A DNA stretch of 64,000 bases from Toxoplasma gondii ME49 (lineage: Eukaryota > Apicomplexa > Conoidasida > Eucoccidiorida > Sarcocystidae): positions 6,170,400 to 6,234,399 of the forward strand of contig NC_031476.1 of assembly GCF_000006565.2 (NCBI RefSeq), read 5' to 3'. Below, one piece after another: positions 12,039-24,500 of the stretch. A model generated the notes under the pieces. It was not told where the DNA came from. It did no database searches and saw nothing but the letters and a program-made list of their open reading frames with translations. How positions within the stretch are numbered: the first letter of the stretch is position 1; each line of letters begins with the position of its first letter. A program made the position numbers and the translations under genes.

Positions 12039-15000
12039 GGTCACTTGAGGAAGCAGCAACTCTGGCGTCGCGTCCGACCCCAGAGACGACGCGCCCAAGG
12101 CTTCGAAACCTGGAACGCGAAAAGTGCATAGACGCGTCGGGACAGCTTTCCCCGGATGAGCGGTCATGTCTGTGTGTGAGCATGTGAGCGTGTTTGCGAC
12201 ATGGAAAGCTCCGTTGTTCGACAAGAGTCTCCTAATGACAGGCAAAAACATCACGGCCTCGTAGTACCTAGGATACTGAATATGACTCCAGTTATGAGAT
12301 ACAGACAACCAAGTTCTTGTAGCCCACGGGGAGGAGAACGGCGTATGAAGCCCAACATGTGCAGGAGACGACCTGAGGGCGGTGCTGAAAACGACAACGA
12401 GTGATTCCCCTTAGTTCCAGTGAAAAAGGCGAGAAAACGAGCGTGTGTCGGCGTACCTATCGACAGCGAGGGAAGTGAGGAAAGCGAAGTTACGCGAGTG
12501 AGAGTTCGAAGGACAGCACGGGATGCAAGAGGAGATACGCAAGCGCTTTCAGACAAGCCATGCAAGGGTGCTGAGAGATAAAGGCTTCGCGACAAGCAAG
12601 GGCTGAAAAATGACCAACTGAAGTTAACGAACAGCTGGAAGTGCAGACGCACCTGAGTAGCTCGACTGATCAGCGTCCCCAAGCGCTTCGTGACGACTGT
12701 TGCTCGTCTGAGATCCCATGACGCTCTGAAGCTCGAGCGTCCCGATCTCCCGGCAGCGCACCGGGCGAGGAACGGCGAAGCGAGAAAACAATTGAAGAGA
12801 CAAGAGAAGAAGCGGGGAAAAGAAGAATAGAACGGCAGGGACCGAAGAAAAAAGAGGACCAAGACGACAGGATTAAAACGGGAAGAGATAAAACGAATGG
12901 GGACAAGGACACCGTGGGACAAATCAGAAGAAAGGTCGCTCAACAAGCATCTGAAGCTCTCCGCAACATCAGGGTAGAAGACGAGACAAGATTTGCTGTC
13001 CGGATAGTGGAGGGAAGACCTCGTCTCCGTCGAAAAACGCGTCACAAAGAACGAAGAACATACGGCGGCAAGACTGACTAGAGGCAAGGGCAGTTTCCAG
13101 TGAAACAGACGGGGAAACGCTACCCGTGAAACCCGGTTTGGCCGGGCTTCGAACCGTGCCTGTCGACAGGGTAGGAGGAAGGCGGAACCGGAACAGTGCA
13201 GACAGTTGCTGTCGCATCGATTACAAATTGAAAGAGTTCAGAAAAGATAAAAAACAACCTTTCACTGTCTCTGCTACATGAAACAGATCCACAGAAAGCA
13301 GACCCAACCGCGCGAAAGTCGCCAAGAGACGAGACGGGCGAAAACAGGTCTATACAAATGTGGAGTTTCTCGCCTCTTCAGAGACCACGGAGGAGCCACA
13401 AGAAGCAAAGACACTTAAAATTTTGTCTTGCGAAAGATTCAGAGAGAACTCGACGCCGCCGGGAAGAAAAAGTTTTTCCTCAGGAACAGCACAGGTCCAC
13501 CCCCCTAGGTGGGGAGGGCTCGAACTTTTCCATTCTTGACAAAACCCTGGGGAAGTTTGCAGACACAGAAACAAGAGAGGCTTCTCTCCCACGGGAAAAC
13601 ACGGAATACTTAGCCAGACCAGGGACGTCTGAATCGCACTCTCTACCGCGATGCGCTTTCGATAGGTGCCTCCTTCAACGGAGCCCGTGCATGCAGTGCT
13701 CTTCCACGTAAAAAGCCAAGGTTTTATTCTGAACAAGCACCGCCAGCATTTCTTCTAGTAAAGGGGCAAAACTGAAGCTGCTGAGAATTTTCTCGACCAT
13801 CTTTCGCATCTATGTTCCACTTTAACCTGCTCGAGAACCCTGACGTCATTCAGCTGCCCACTGAAAAAAGCGCAGTGTTCGCGTTCTGGGCTTGGCTTTC
13901 CCCTTTTGCAACCCTGGTTACACTGGCAGTTCACTTGTAGAAGAAGTAAGGCATTTTGTGAGGAACGGCACTTGGTTCACTGGAGTGGGCAGTTCGATAG
14001 ACACGCAAGTTACGTTCCTCGACCTGGAATCCGACACCATCCGTTTGTTAGCCTTTCGCGTGGAGATCATGTTAAACCAAAGCACACAGGATCAATTAAA
14101 CATGCCATCGAACCTGAGAAAAGATTCGGGAAAATTGCTTCTCAATGGGTGATAGTCAGGGGATCATGCAGGAACAAAGTACGAAAGCCAGATGAACTCC
14201 GTTGTTGCAGGAAGTGTTCCTGGACAGCCAGGACACAGAAAATCGTCTTTTGTTCTAGCAAAAGCATGGTACGCACTCTGCGTTTCCTTAGAGAAGTAGC
14301 CTGAGCATCTAAAACGTTTTTGTAACCATTGTGGCGAATAACTTGTTTGCGTTTGTGCAGAATAGCGCTGCTCCCCTCCTCGTACGGCGAGTGGCCTGCA
14401 TTTCGTCGACAGGTACCGCCAGATTTGAAAACATCCGCATCCGCTATGCGAGGGCAGTCGGGTTGTTTGAAATTTAAGAGGGTATAAGCGTGATAGATAT
14501 GTTTTAAAGTGAAATGTATAGCTCGGTCTTCCAAGAAAAGCTTCCGCGCCACGAACAATAAGCGAAACTAGAAAGCAACGAAATATGCAGTGATCCATAG
14601 AAGGGGCTGGGGTTTTGTCACTTCGAATCGAGAGTCGACCAAGTTGTCTTCGACGGCAGAAAGCACTTTTACTTTTCAATGGCCTCGACGCGGAAACGAG
14701 GAGAGGTTTGGTGCTGTGAAGAAAGAGTGGAAAACTCGTATTCTTCTCTACACGTTTTGACTGAATCCTTCCCAGGGAACGGGAAAGGCACACGAGACAA
14801 GAGAAGCGGGTTCAGTGCGCTCGCCTCGACACGCACGCGTTCTGTGTACACCTACAACACACGTTTGCCATGCTGATCTCTCTGTTGGCAGCGGAACAAT
14901 TTAGAGTCCCCATGTTTAGAAAAGTGTAGGCAGAGCAAGGAGGAAATCTGCAGACCAGGTGCTCCTTTACTTAATCAAAAGGAACTCCGAAAAGTCCAAG

Positions 15001-15299
15001 CGACACACAAGGCGTGAGAGAAACAATCGGGTATATCAAGTGTAGGTTTTCCAGCGGTACGTTTTCCAGGGTAGACCTAGAAAAAAGAGAGGCATCTCGA
15101 AAGAGAAATGTCAACACTCGACCTTTACAAATACACGTGCGTTTGGGGGTTGCTGTTTGTAGATGTCGCAACGAACACTAGCCTCGACCCCGGACTCTCC
15201 GAGAGACGTTTTCCCAGAAGTGTTCCATTGAAGTGTCGCCACTGTTAGCCTCTCAGCACATCTCAAAGAAATCGAGAAGGCTGCAGCCCCAGGTGTAAG
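12039..15299. other. AMPK beta upstream region and La 3' flank
   Basis: AGAGACG/GAGACG motifs, like the promoter element described in Toxoplasma, occur near 12082 and as an overlapping pair near 13325. The stretch 12251-13087 gives a 278-codon minus frame, but it is Ser/Phe/Leu/Arg-rich translation of a purine/pyrimidine-biased leader and is not supported as protein. The only other candidate is the small frame at 14164-14598, listed separately. Confidence 0.4.
14164..14598 (-). CDS. Doubtful small secreted or organelle-targeted ORF, 144 aa
   Basis: From ATG 14598 the frame starts MDHCIFRCFLVSLIVRGAEA, which resembles a signal peptide with cleavage after AEA. It is followed by some 60 residues rich in Lys, Arg, Ser and Thr with almost no acidic residues, the composition of an apicoplast transit peptide. 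A Cys pair in LCPGCPG lies near the C-terminus. The frame stays open upstream of this ATG, and a competing frame covers 14142-14558. No family is recognised and no splice sites support it. It may be noise within the La 3' flank or AMPK beta leader. Confidence 0.25.
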   Translation of the reverse strand: MDHCIFRCFLVSLIVRGAEAFLGRPSYTFHFKTYLSRLYPLKFQTTRLPSHSGCGCFQIWRYLSTKCRPLAVRGGEQRYSAQTQTSYSPQWLQKRFRCSGYFSKETQSAYHAFARTKDDFLCPGCPGTLPATTEFIWLSYFVPA

Positions 15300-18200
15300 C
15301 TACGCCGTCTGGGATTCCACCTTCGCCTCTGCGATCTGCGCACTGTCCTCAGCTGCCGTTTGACCCTCTTTGGGCGCTGTCGCAGCAGGCTCCGCAACAG
15401 GACCGTCGTTGTTCTTGTTCGACTCAGCACCCTGTTTCTCGTCTTTCTCACTCGTCTCTGAAGACTCCGCAACTGCAGTCGCCGCGCCAGTCACTCGCGC
15501 AGCTTCTTCACGAATCTTGCGCCTCTTCTGAGCCTGTTCAGCTGCATGCGCTCGCTGCTGCGCGACCGACTCGTAACGCTTTCGCAGCAACTTGTTCAGT
15601 TCCTCCGCCTCGCAGGGCGGATCCTTTGCCAACTCAGAAATGCACTTGCTCACGGAAAAGTCCTGCACAGTACGTGCAGCATACACACATGCCCCACGAG
15701 ATAGATGATATATATACATATATACATATATATAAGTATACAGGTATAGACCGACTAGCAGGTGTATGCATGTACACGACGTCTAGATGTGGCTACGGAT
15801 GGATAAGTTCACCTACGCAGAGAGGCAGATAGAGGCGTGCAAATCTGTTCAGAAGCATTTATCCCTGCAACCACGCACACGTTCAGATCCCCACCTACCT
15901 GCATCTCTATCCGCCCGTTCATGCATATACAAGCTCCACGGACAGGGGAACGCTGCACCGCCGATCGTCACGGATGTGTACGTCGGCTCTTTTCTGTTCG
16001 AACGTTCAAGACATCTGTTTAAGGGACGAGAAATCTGACAAGCATTCGTCGATGCTTGTGGAGACAAAACGACAACGCGGTTCGACAAAGGCCCAGCAGA
16101 CCAACAGGTTCTCACCTCTACGTCCTCTTCGTCCTCCTCTGCACCTTTCTTTTTGCGGACGACGAAGAAGCACTTGCTGCGCTCTCCAGATTGGCTATCG
16201 CGTTTGTCGTGGAGGCCGACTTTGATGCCAACGACTTCTCGGTCGCGGCCGCCCTTCTTGATGTACGCTTTTGGGTGGTAGTCCAGGAGACCTTTGACTG
16301 CTTTTTCGGCTGCCGAGTTAGGTTTTAGCGCCTGGTCTACGGGCGTCTTCTGGAGAAATTCTGCCATGCACATGCGCAGGTGTTCGACGCTCTTGAAGGG
16401 GATGCCTCCGAGCGACAGCGGCAGTGCAGCCAGTTGCCTTCTCAGCGTCTGCAGATCTTTTTCGCGAGCGGTTCGAATCCTGGGTGGAAGCTAAAGGAAA
16501 CACACAAGGCACAGAGAAAGAACATCGCCAACATGGGGTCGAGGTCGAGAGCCGTGGACGGACAAGTGAGGGCGAAACGCGAAACGAACGGCGCAGAAAA
16601 AGACGAAGAACTGCGTCGATCGACACGCCTGTTCTAGAAGGTGGCAACGAAGACGACAGGCAAAAAACAATGCCGATCAAAACGCCAGGTGGTGTAAAAT
16701 AACATGCCTTCGCCTTCGAGAGCCTCCCGTTCGTCTGTCGCATGCAGCTTCCTGAATTCCGATCGCATTGCTGCTTCTCTAACGGTATGTTAAACGCGAG
16801 CAAATGCACAATAAAACAGTTCCACTGAAATATATATCTAGACACCAACGGGATGCAAGTAATTATTTGGAGTCAATGTCAGACACTTTGACACCAACAC
16901 AGGCAGAAGAGCACCGAATTATTTACCCTGGGAACTGTGCTCACCTCAATGAAACCACAAAAGGTCGCCCGACACGCACTCCCAACGAGCAAGGTGAAAA
17001 TCACGATATTATCGTACAGCTTGTAGACATGTTGGCTTCCCTGACATACGACCCCTCAGACAACTGAAGCGACACATCGCCATGTGCAACGCAGAATCCC
17101 TAGGTTTCGAGAATCTGCCTCGTTCTGAAAAGTGTAAACTACGAGCCTTCTTGTAGACAAACACCCAGTGGCTTCAGTAAAGATGGAAAAGAGGGGAAGG
17201 CACAGATCTGCGGACTCACATCTTGGACGCAAAGGCGAACCTCCTGGTCAGTCAAAATGTATGCCTCTGCCTCGCCGTCACCGAGAGGAATTTTGATCGG
17301 CTGCATCTTCTGGAGAGTTTCGCGATCGTCCTCAAACGAGCCCAGATACACCCAGCACCGCCGCGTCTTCTTGTCAGCGGAGACAGACACCTCCTCGATT
17401 TTCGAAACGAACTTCACGAAGACCTAAAACAGAGTCACGTTCCACACGGCCATCCGCAAACGGGTGGCAAAAAAGCAGCCAACGATTCCGCTTCGCCTCG
17501 ACAAGCGCGCGCAGTCTCTGTCTTGCGAGATGTTCCTCGCCGCACTCCGTCTTGTGGCCACAAGCACACAATGGAAGGGTGGATTTCAGAACCTGGTCTG
17601 TAACGGCTGTTTAGGCTCTGAAAACGACATCACCCCAAGTCCCCGACTAGATGCGCTTGAAGAGGAAGGTCTCAAGCTCTACAACTAAATACATCAGGCG
17701 AGTTCGTTTGACCCCATCCATTAGTGAGGCATAAGAGAGCAGCTCATCTGCCCTACAAGATGTATTCGGCCTGTGGACTAGCACTACTTCTCCTCACAAA
17801 ACAGACCCCACCGTGCATTCAATGAATCCCCCATCCACAGGTTGCATTTAGAGTCTACAAACATCCGCATGCAAGCGTGTGCCTGTGCAGGAACACATGC
17901 GTACTCGACGGGGTTCTCTTTCAAGCAGTAAACTCTGTTTAGGCACTTGGATAATTTCTTCAACCCCCAACACATTGAACTCTGCAAGAAAACTTTTACA
18001 GGCAGCCATGTCGATCTGCAGGAGCCTACCTCCCCGGGGAGAGTCTCCTTGATGGCGTCCTTGACTTGTTGCCACTGTTGCACGCTTTCTGGAATGTCGC
18101 ATAACTTGAGGAAAACGCTGAAAAGAAAAACCGCAAAGATACAGATGAGCAATCCGATACGTCGCATTCTGCCAATGAAAAAAAATGTTTTCAAGCGTAG

Positions 18201-20079
18201 AGCTTTTCATCTCGTCAGTCCGTTGTTTCGTGTTGTGCAGTTAGACTCTTGGAGAAGCCCAAAAATGCTGGAAACTGCTACATGGGCACTTTAGTGGAAA
18301 TGACGTCTTTTGCGCGTGAGAGTTTGCCCCTGCGACCGACACATGCCGCGAGAACAATTCTCGAGAATGCCACAACCGTCATTCTTCCTACTTGCCAGAA
18401 GAGGCAAGAAATAAACAGGTCGAAACTAGAAACGGTGCTTAACGAACGTCGCTGAAACAATGAGACTGTGCACATTCAGCAGACGCCACTCCGGAGACAT
18501 GTGAACAGTAACACACCGGTAACTCGAGACAGACACATCCACAGAGATTCGCGCCAAAAACAGACAAACCCACATCGACCTGCTTCACAGATGTAGTCTA
18601 CACAGCCCGTACCACTTAAATATATCCATATACATATGTATTCACACATATACCATATATATATATATATATCCGTTTTTGCATGCAGATGTAGACCCAT
18701 GTAGACATGGATGTAGGCATCAGAAGAACTTTGTCGATGTGGAAGTGACGAGAGGGCGTGACCCGCAGTGTGATGATACTTTTCTATTTATACAAATATC
18801 TATATCCACGTATGTATAAATATATAGATGTGTGCATGCTGGCTCGTCTGTGGGGTTCTTTGTAGATGCGAAGAGTGGGAGAACTCTTTCCATGTAGCAA
18901 GAACGTACCCAGCAGCGTGAGGGTCTCTGCCAACTCCTTGGGGGAGTCTGGAGGCTCCACCACTGCCGTCTTCCCTGCGGGCGCATGCAGTTCGCTGGGG
19001 TCTTTCTTGGAGTTCCGGAAGAGGCGTCTCGCGGTAAAGCAGCGTCGTTCCGTCTGCCTCTTCCTTCACTTTCACGGCCACTGAATCTGCGATGGCCGCC
19101 AGGATCTCTGCCTTGGTCAGATTCAGAGACTTGATTCGCGGGCTGCTCAGCACGAAGCGCAGATCCAGAGACTCCTGGGACAGAAACAGAAGGCGGGAGG
19201 CAGCGCAGAATCGTGGAAATTGGAGCAGCGCGAGAGGAGGTGAAGAAACGCTAGTGATGACGACGGGGTCGAGGAGAACTGGAGTGTCTTCTTTTGAGAG
19301 GAGCGAGAAGACCATGGAGTGTCGGTACGGGACGAGAAACGCAAGATCCACAAGCGTAGGGCAACCTAGACACGCATAAAATGACTGTGCGATCTATGAG
19401 GTCGTATGCATCGTTTGGGGTGACAGACTGAAAGTACACAGAAAGAGGAATTTCAACACAAAAGTATGGAAACATGTTGAGTCGTGATGCGACAACTCAC
19501 TGAGAAATCTTGTCTGTCCCGTACCCTCAAACATGCGGCACGACTCCAGGTTAGCGAAATGGACGGAGATCCCCACTAGCAGATGCTTCGGTGAAACTTT
19601 GAGACGCTCTCTCACTGAAAACAGTTCTAAAACCTATGAGGGGAACCTCAGTGCGCTGTCGAGCTATCTCGCCATCCCGAGGACGCGGGCAGGGAAGCGA
19701 CTCTATCCAGTTTGTTCAGGAAGCAAGTTTCTTCTTGACGTACTCCTTTTCCTTGTTGTGCAGCCTCGCGCATTTTGCTTTGGAAGAAGGCGTCGTACGC
19801 GAGACTTTCGTCTGAAAGGTAGTACTCCACCTGTCTCTTGATTCTTTGTTTCAGCTGTTCAGGAGTCATCTCCTCGCGTTTTTTGGGGAAAAATGAGTCC
19901 TCGTGTCCGCCTCTCTTCCGCTTGCGGCTGAGCTCTTTCTCCTCATTGCACACGTTCTTTCCTTCGTGCTTTTCTGGAGTCATTTCCGGCTGAGAATCTT
20001 TGCCCTGGTCCGCCGACCCCACAGCGTTCTGCTCGACTGGCGCCGCGGCAGCTGCAGCGTTCGCCTCGGGAGTTGCCAT
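15300..20079 (-). CDS. La-module RNA-binding protein with DeCL/DUF3223 domain, six exons, 543 aa
   Basis: This is a La-family protein that probably binds 3' oligo(U) ends of small RNAs in the nucleus. The exons are 19744-20079, 18909-19174, 18030-18117, 17220-17423, 16116-16490 and 15300-15662; all junction phases agree. The N-terminus is Ala/Gln-rich with a basic SRKRKRGG signal (51-58). The La motif covers about 72-168 (KRQVEYYLSDESLAYDAFF, then SSPRIKSLNLTKAEILAAI, ending RETPLPE). A divergent RRM follows at about 202-298: VFLKLCDIPES as strand 1, WQQVKDAIKE as helix 1, CWVYLGSF in place of RNP1. Residues about 355-435 match the DeCL/DUF3223 pattern: LLDYHP, then VVGIKVGLH, KCFFVVRKKKG and, across the last intron, DFSVSKCI. 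The C-terminus (about 440-543) is a basic coiled region followed by a Glu/Ala/Lys-rich tail. The start at 20079 has an open leader and a good context. Confidence 0.85.
18653..18671. repeat. (TA)n microsatellite in La intron
   Basis: A short alternating TA run in the intron between exons 18030-18117 and 18909-19174. A similar interrupted run lies at about 15707-15735 in the last intron. Confidence 0.7.
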
Positions 20080-21556
20080 TTTGCTTTCAGTCCCAGAAAA
20101 CTACGTAGAAACGACAAGAAGCAGGGAAGAGACAGCGGCGAAGTCAAACAGAAAAAAAAAATCAGGCGCATGCAGACGGATTAGCCGAGTCAGAGGGGGA
20201 CGAGGACCGCGGCAATCGAGACACAGACCGCAGAGGAGATTCTAGGTTCAGAGTTCGGGGGCCAGCGCAGGAAAAATGGCGCCGCATGCAGTGCACGCAC
20301 ATGCGCGCAAAATGCCAGCTTTTCCGCGCATGGAAAATGGGAAATCTCGCTCAAGGAACCCCGCGGTCGTGTCACCTCGGAAACGAGACAGATGCCAGTA
20401 GCGCCGCGCCTACAGTCTTGTCCCTGCTGACCTTTCGATACACGACACGCAAATTCGATCTGGTCGTCTGCCTAGCAGGCGCTGCCAGCCCACAGCGATT
20501 GCCGGAATTGTTCTAACAGACTCGCGGCCACGTTGACACACGTAATAGATTAGCAATTTCTCCATCTTGAGCAGAGAGAGCTGTGCTGCAGCGACACTCC
20601 GTCGTGCGGTGACATTCGACATGGCGACGGCAGCCGGTGTCGACACACACAAGGAGTGGACTCAGTTTCAAAGTTGGAGCGCACGAACACTTTCTGCTTC
20701 GAGTGGGTAGATTTGACGGAGCTGTAAGTTCAGTCGCGGTGGAAGACAAGGAGGGGGAGACTAATGATCAGCTTATACGAGTTCTGGGAGAGCACTGGAG
20801 TCACTCCACATCGGCTATGTTCGAGGCGCAATTTTGGGATTACTGCGGTCACTCGTATTAACACGACTAATGTTACTCCTCGGGTTCAGTACAGTGCATG
20901 TAGATATTTGTACGCTCTGCTGTTTCCCACAAAGCTGGTGGCAGGCGCAGTGGCAAAACCATGAGGGCTCTTTGGCTATCAGGAAAAGATTCGACAAAAA
21001 AACTCAACAGATTGACTTGGCCATCATTTCCCCTGTAGCACGAACTGCAAGCAGCATGACGTTCACTGCTTCGGCGAAGACGGACGGGGGCCAGATGAAC
21101 TCACAACCCACTTGTCATCGACTGGAGAGAGACTATGTCGTTGAAACAATTGTACACACAATCCCAGAACATTCCTTGGTGGCAATAACCACAACGGACA
21201 CGCTCCGCTTTTGATAACACATGTAGCGGTAAAAGAGAAAACCACCGATACACGCGTAGGTGCATACAAAAAAGACGGAGTGGGAGTCCAACGGGCGTAA
21301 GCGTATACTGGACTACATATGGACCCCTACAAAGACTGCTGAGGGTGCAAGGCAACCAGGCATTTATGGGACAATTTTGCCTTCGTGTGCATTACACCAA
21401 CGCCCAGAAAAAAACACGTTTACTCTCAGTTACGGAGTACGCATTTGCACCGGCAATTTTCCTGAGGTCTTGTTTCGATGTCTTCCTTCTAAAATCGCAA
21501 ATATGGACCACGCGTCGGCGCCAGGATTCTCGAAATAGACAACAACTGTGTTCCGT
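20080..21556. other. La promoter region and ankyrin-BTB 3' flank
   Basis: No supported coding sequence. The part next to 20080 is GC-rich with GAGACAG elements and should hold the La leader and promoter. The part next to 21557 should hold the 3' UTR of the ankyrin-BTB gene. Frames of 60-126 codons on both strands lack domains and splice continuity. Confidence 0.4.
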
Positions 21557-24500
21557 CTATAAAGAAAAGCGTCTTTTCTTCGCCGGATTGACGTCAACAC
21601 CGAAGAACCTAGCTAGCTCCTCCGTGACAGGCTCAGAGAGCTTGCCTCCAGTAAACTGCGCCTGAAGAAGAAACGCGTTTCACAAACGGTCGTTGAATAG
21701 CCTTCTTCAGAAGCTCAAACCCCTTCAGACGTAAGAGCCAAACATCCTTGCAATAAAAAACCGGACGCGTTAACTGCACTACCTTGACACACCGGTAATT
21801 GAAGCCTAGGTGTTCTATAAGCAGCGGACACCCTTGGTTGTCGAACGCTGCTCGTTTCTCTTAACAGAACCTGATAGATTTTGATGACTGCATTCAATGA
21901 AGAGCCCTAGATTGAGCGATTCTCAGTCTAGCGTGCGAGAGAATGAGGAACAGAATAGTTGTCACTTGTCTGCAGAGAGAGTCAGGTGTTACTATTATGT
22001 ACTAGAGGTGAGCCTGCTATACGGCCTGTGGCAATGCTTTTAACATGGCAGAGCCGTTTGTGGCAGCGACCTAATCAATATCTGCACGTGCACGATACAC
22101 AGAGTTCAGAGAAATGCACCCATTGACTTTTGCGCTTACTTTCACGCTTTCATTTGACGCGGCATATATGCAGCACGGGAGCCGGAGCAGGGCACTGGAA
22201 TGACTGAAGAAAGACACCGAAAAATTAGGAACGATTAAAAGGGGCTCATCGTCGGCAAGATGGCAATCTTATCGCTAGCGTCCTCGAGACGAGTTCCCAT
22301 CTGTATGGTGCTTCGCGTTGCAACTAGCAGTCTATATTTCTACGTCTGCACGGGCATGGAATCAGGACCTGATGCTTAAGTGCCAAGCACAGGGAAACAG
22401 ATGAAGCTGAGATTTTTCTTCATTTCCTCTTACGTAATGGAAAAATGGCAAAACCGGTCGAAGTTCTGAGGTGAAAGTCGCAAGTGAATGTGGTTGGCAA
22501 GCACCTCACACAAGTGCTGCACCTGGTAGTGGTCCGCCAACTCGAACAAGTCCAGTAACTGGTCGTCAGTTGGTTCCTCTTCTAAGCAGCCTGGGGGAGA
22601 CATGCATAGAGAAACCATCTGTGCAGCCACCTCTTTCAAATACTATTTATGTCTGCTTCAAACCACGTGTGTTTCGATGAATGTGAAACACGGGATACGC
22701 AGTGTCACGCAGGAAAAAGACAGCTGGAGTTGTGCACAGGGTGCTTAACTCCAGATGAAGCGTGTGTGCAAGACGATTTGTCTGTCAGTCAATATTTCAG
22801 TGTAAATCTGTGCTTTACTCTGAGAAAAAATGACTGAACTATGTCGTCCTGCACAGCGGACCAAAGCTGAAGTCTCTGAGCGTTCTCCTTGCCAGCGCTC
22901 TGAAGTGGCTGCGTAGTCAACAACTCCCACACCCTATTGTTCACACTTTTCTTTCATGTCGGGACACATATTGATGTAGCTACACAACTCTAGCACAAAT
23001 GTGTATGTATACATATATATATATATATATATGCATTTACTGGCAAGGTTTATACCGAAAGATTCCATGGAGGAGGAACCAAGGGAACAGTGTCATGCAT
23101 GTGCCAGCCCTGCAAACTTCCCTGCATGTTTGTCACAGGAACTCACCCTGATTCTGATGGGTGCAGGGGAAAACGGACAGTTCCTCACCGGTGTAGAGTA
23201 GATTCTTGAACTTTTGGAAATCCTCAATTTGGATGTGGGGGAGGTCGATGGCCATGTTCTTCTTTTCCAACATATCGTGCGTGAACATTGCCTCGAACTT
23301 TATTTTGACATATGGACAGCACTCGGTTTGAATGGGAAGGTTATCCACAAGTTGTGCGTACCGTCGATGTGAGAGAAGAAATGGCCTCAGCAAACAAGCT
23401 GGAAGTCCCCACATGGTGGTTTCAAACTTAGTCGGAGTCGGAGTATGTGCTTTTGAGACCTCTTACCCCCCGAGTATTGCAGTTATAACCTCAACTGACG
23501 ATGCGACTGGAGGCAAGCTTATGGGTGGCCAGGTGTCGCAGAGAAAATTTTCCGTAGGAGATTCTCGAGGTTCACTGGAACACCTGTGCATCTTCCGCAT
23601 GCTTAATTGGTATATGCGGATGGGCTTCCTTTTTGTACGAGCTTAATGTGGACAGTAAGTAGAATCGTTCCCGTGTACCTCTTTGTCTCCGCGTAAGATC
23701 TGAGGAATGCTCACTGTCTTGGAAGCAGTCCTCAGTACACAGGAATGAAGTTTCACTGTTCCGTTGCAGCACATCACGGTCACGTCAGCGGTTTCGTCGT
23801 TCATCATCACTTTTTCCCAAAAGCTCACGACCTTCTTGTCAAGAACCACCTTTTCGAAGCTATCTTCCTGCACGCCCATGACATAACGTGATTTGTGGAG
23901 AAGTATCAACTACTTGGTTCGCTGAGTCATATTGGAGCACCCATGAGAAATACTACATCCACCCACAGAAGTAAGAGGAGATACAGTAACAGCAACAAGC
24001 GGTATATGATCCCTAGAAAAGCTCAATATCAATGAGCTGCGTACTCGTAACCACGGGTTTGCTTTCCGCTTGAAATAAATTGTGTGAGCCGTCTGTGAAG
24101 TTCCTATATCCTTCCCTAGCGGCAGCCACCTTGGTTAGATCGACGTCAAACGTGCTATGAAAAAGGTAATCGTTTTGCTGACCTTCCCGTTCGGTTCAGC
24201 GAAGACGCTGACTAGAGCTCGGCAGCGTTCACGTTCTTGTTGCCAGGCTGCAGTTGACGGAAGTGAATCCTTGATGTCATACAGAATCTGACAGCCGACA
24301 TTTGCGCAAAGCAGATAAATCTCATTAGCAGTCTTTACGGGAACGACTTGTGTAGTTTGATTTGCTTCCACTCATGCCACCCAGCCTGTCACCTTGGATC
24401 AGCTCCATACCAGTTCCACATACCTGGAGAGCATTCTTTTTGGAAGCCAGGACACGCTTCGTCTTGTCATTTTCATTGTCGCGTTTCTGGTAAGAAATCT

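Noticed and set aside
12251..13087. 278-codon minus frame upstream of AMPK beta
   Set aside because: Ser/Phe/Leu/Arg-rich without domain, spans a strand-biased leader region, and other frames there are equally open.
18909..19030. A different frame in La exon 2 (FRNSKKDPSELHAPAG...) that looks coding
   Set aside because: The upstream La motif and the downstream RRM exon both require the other frame and the observed donor phase; using this frame would need two frameshifts.
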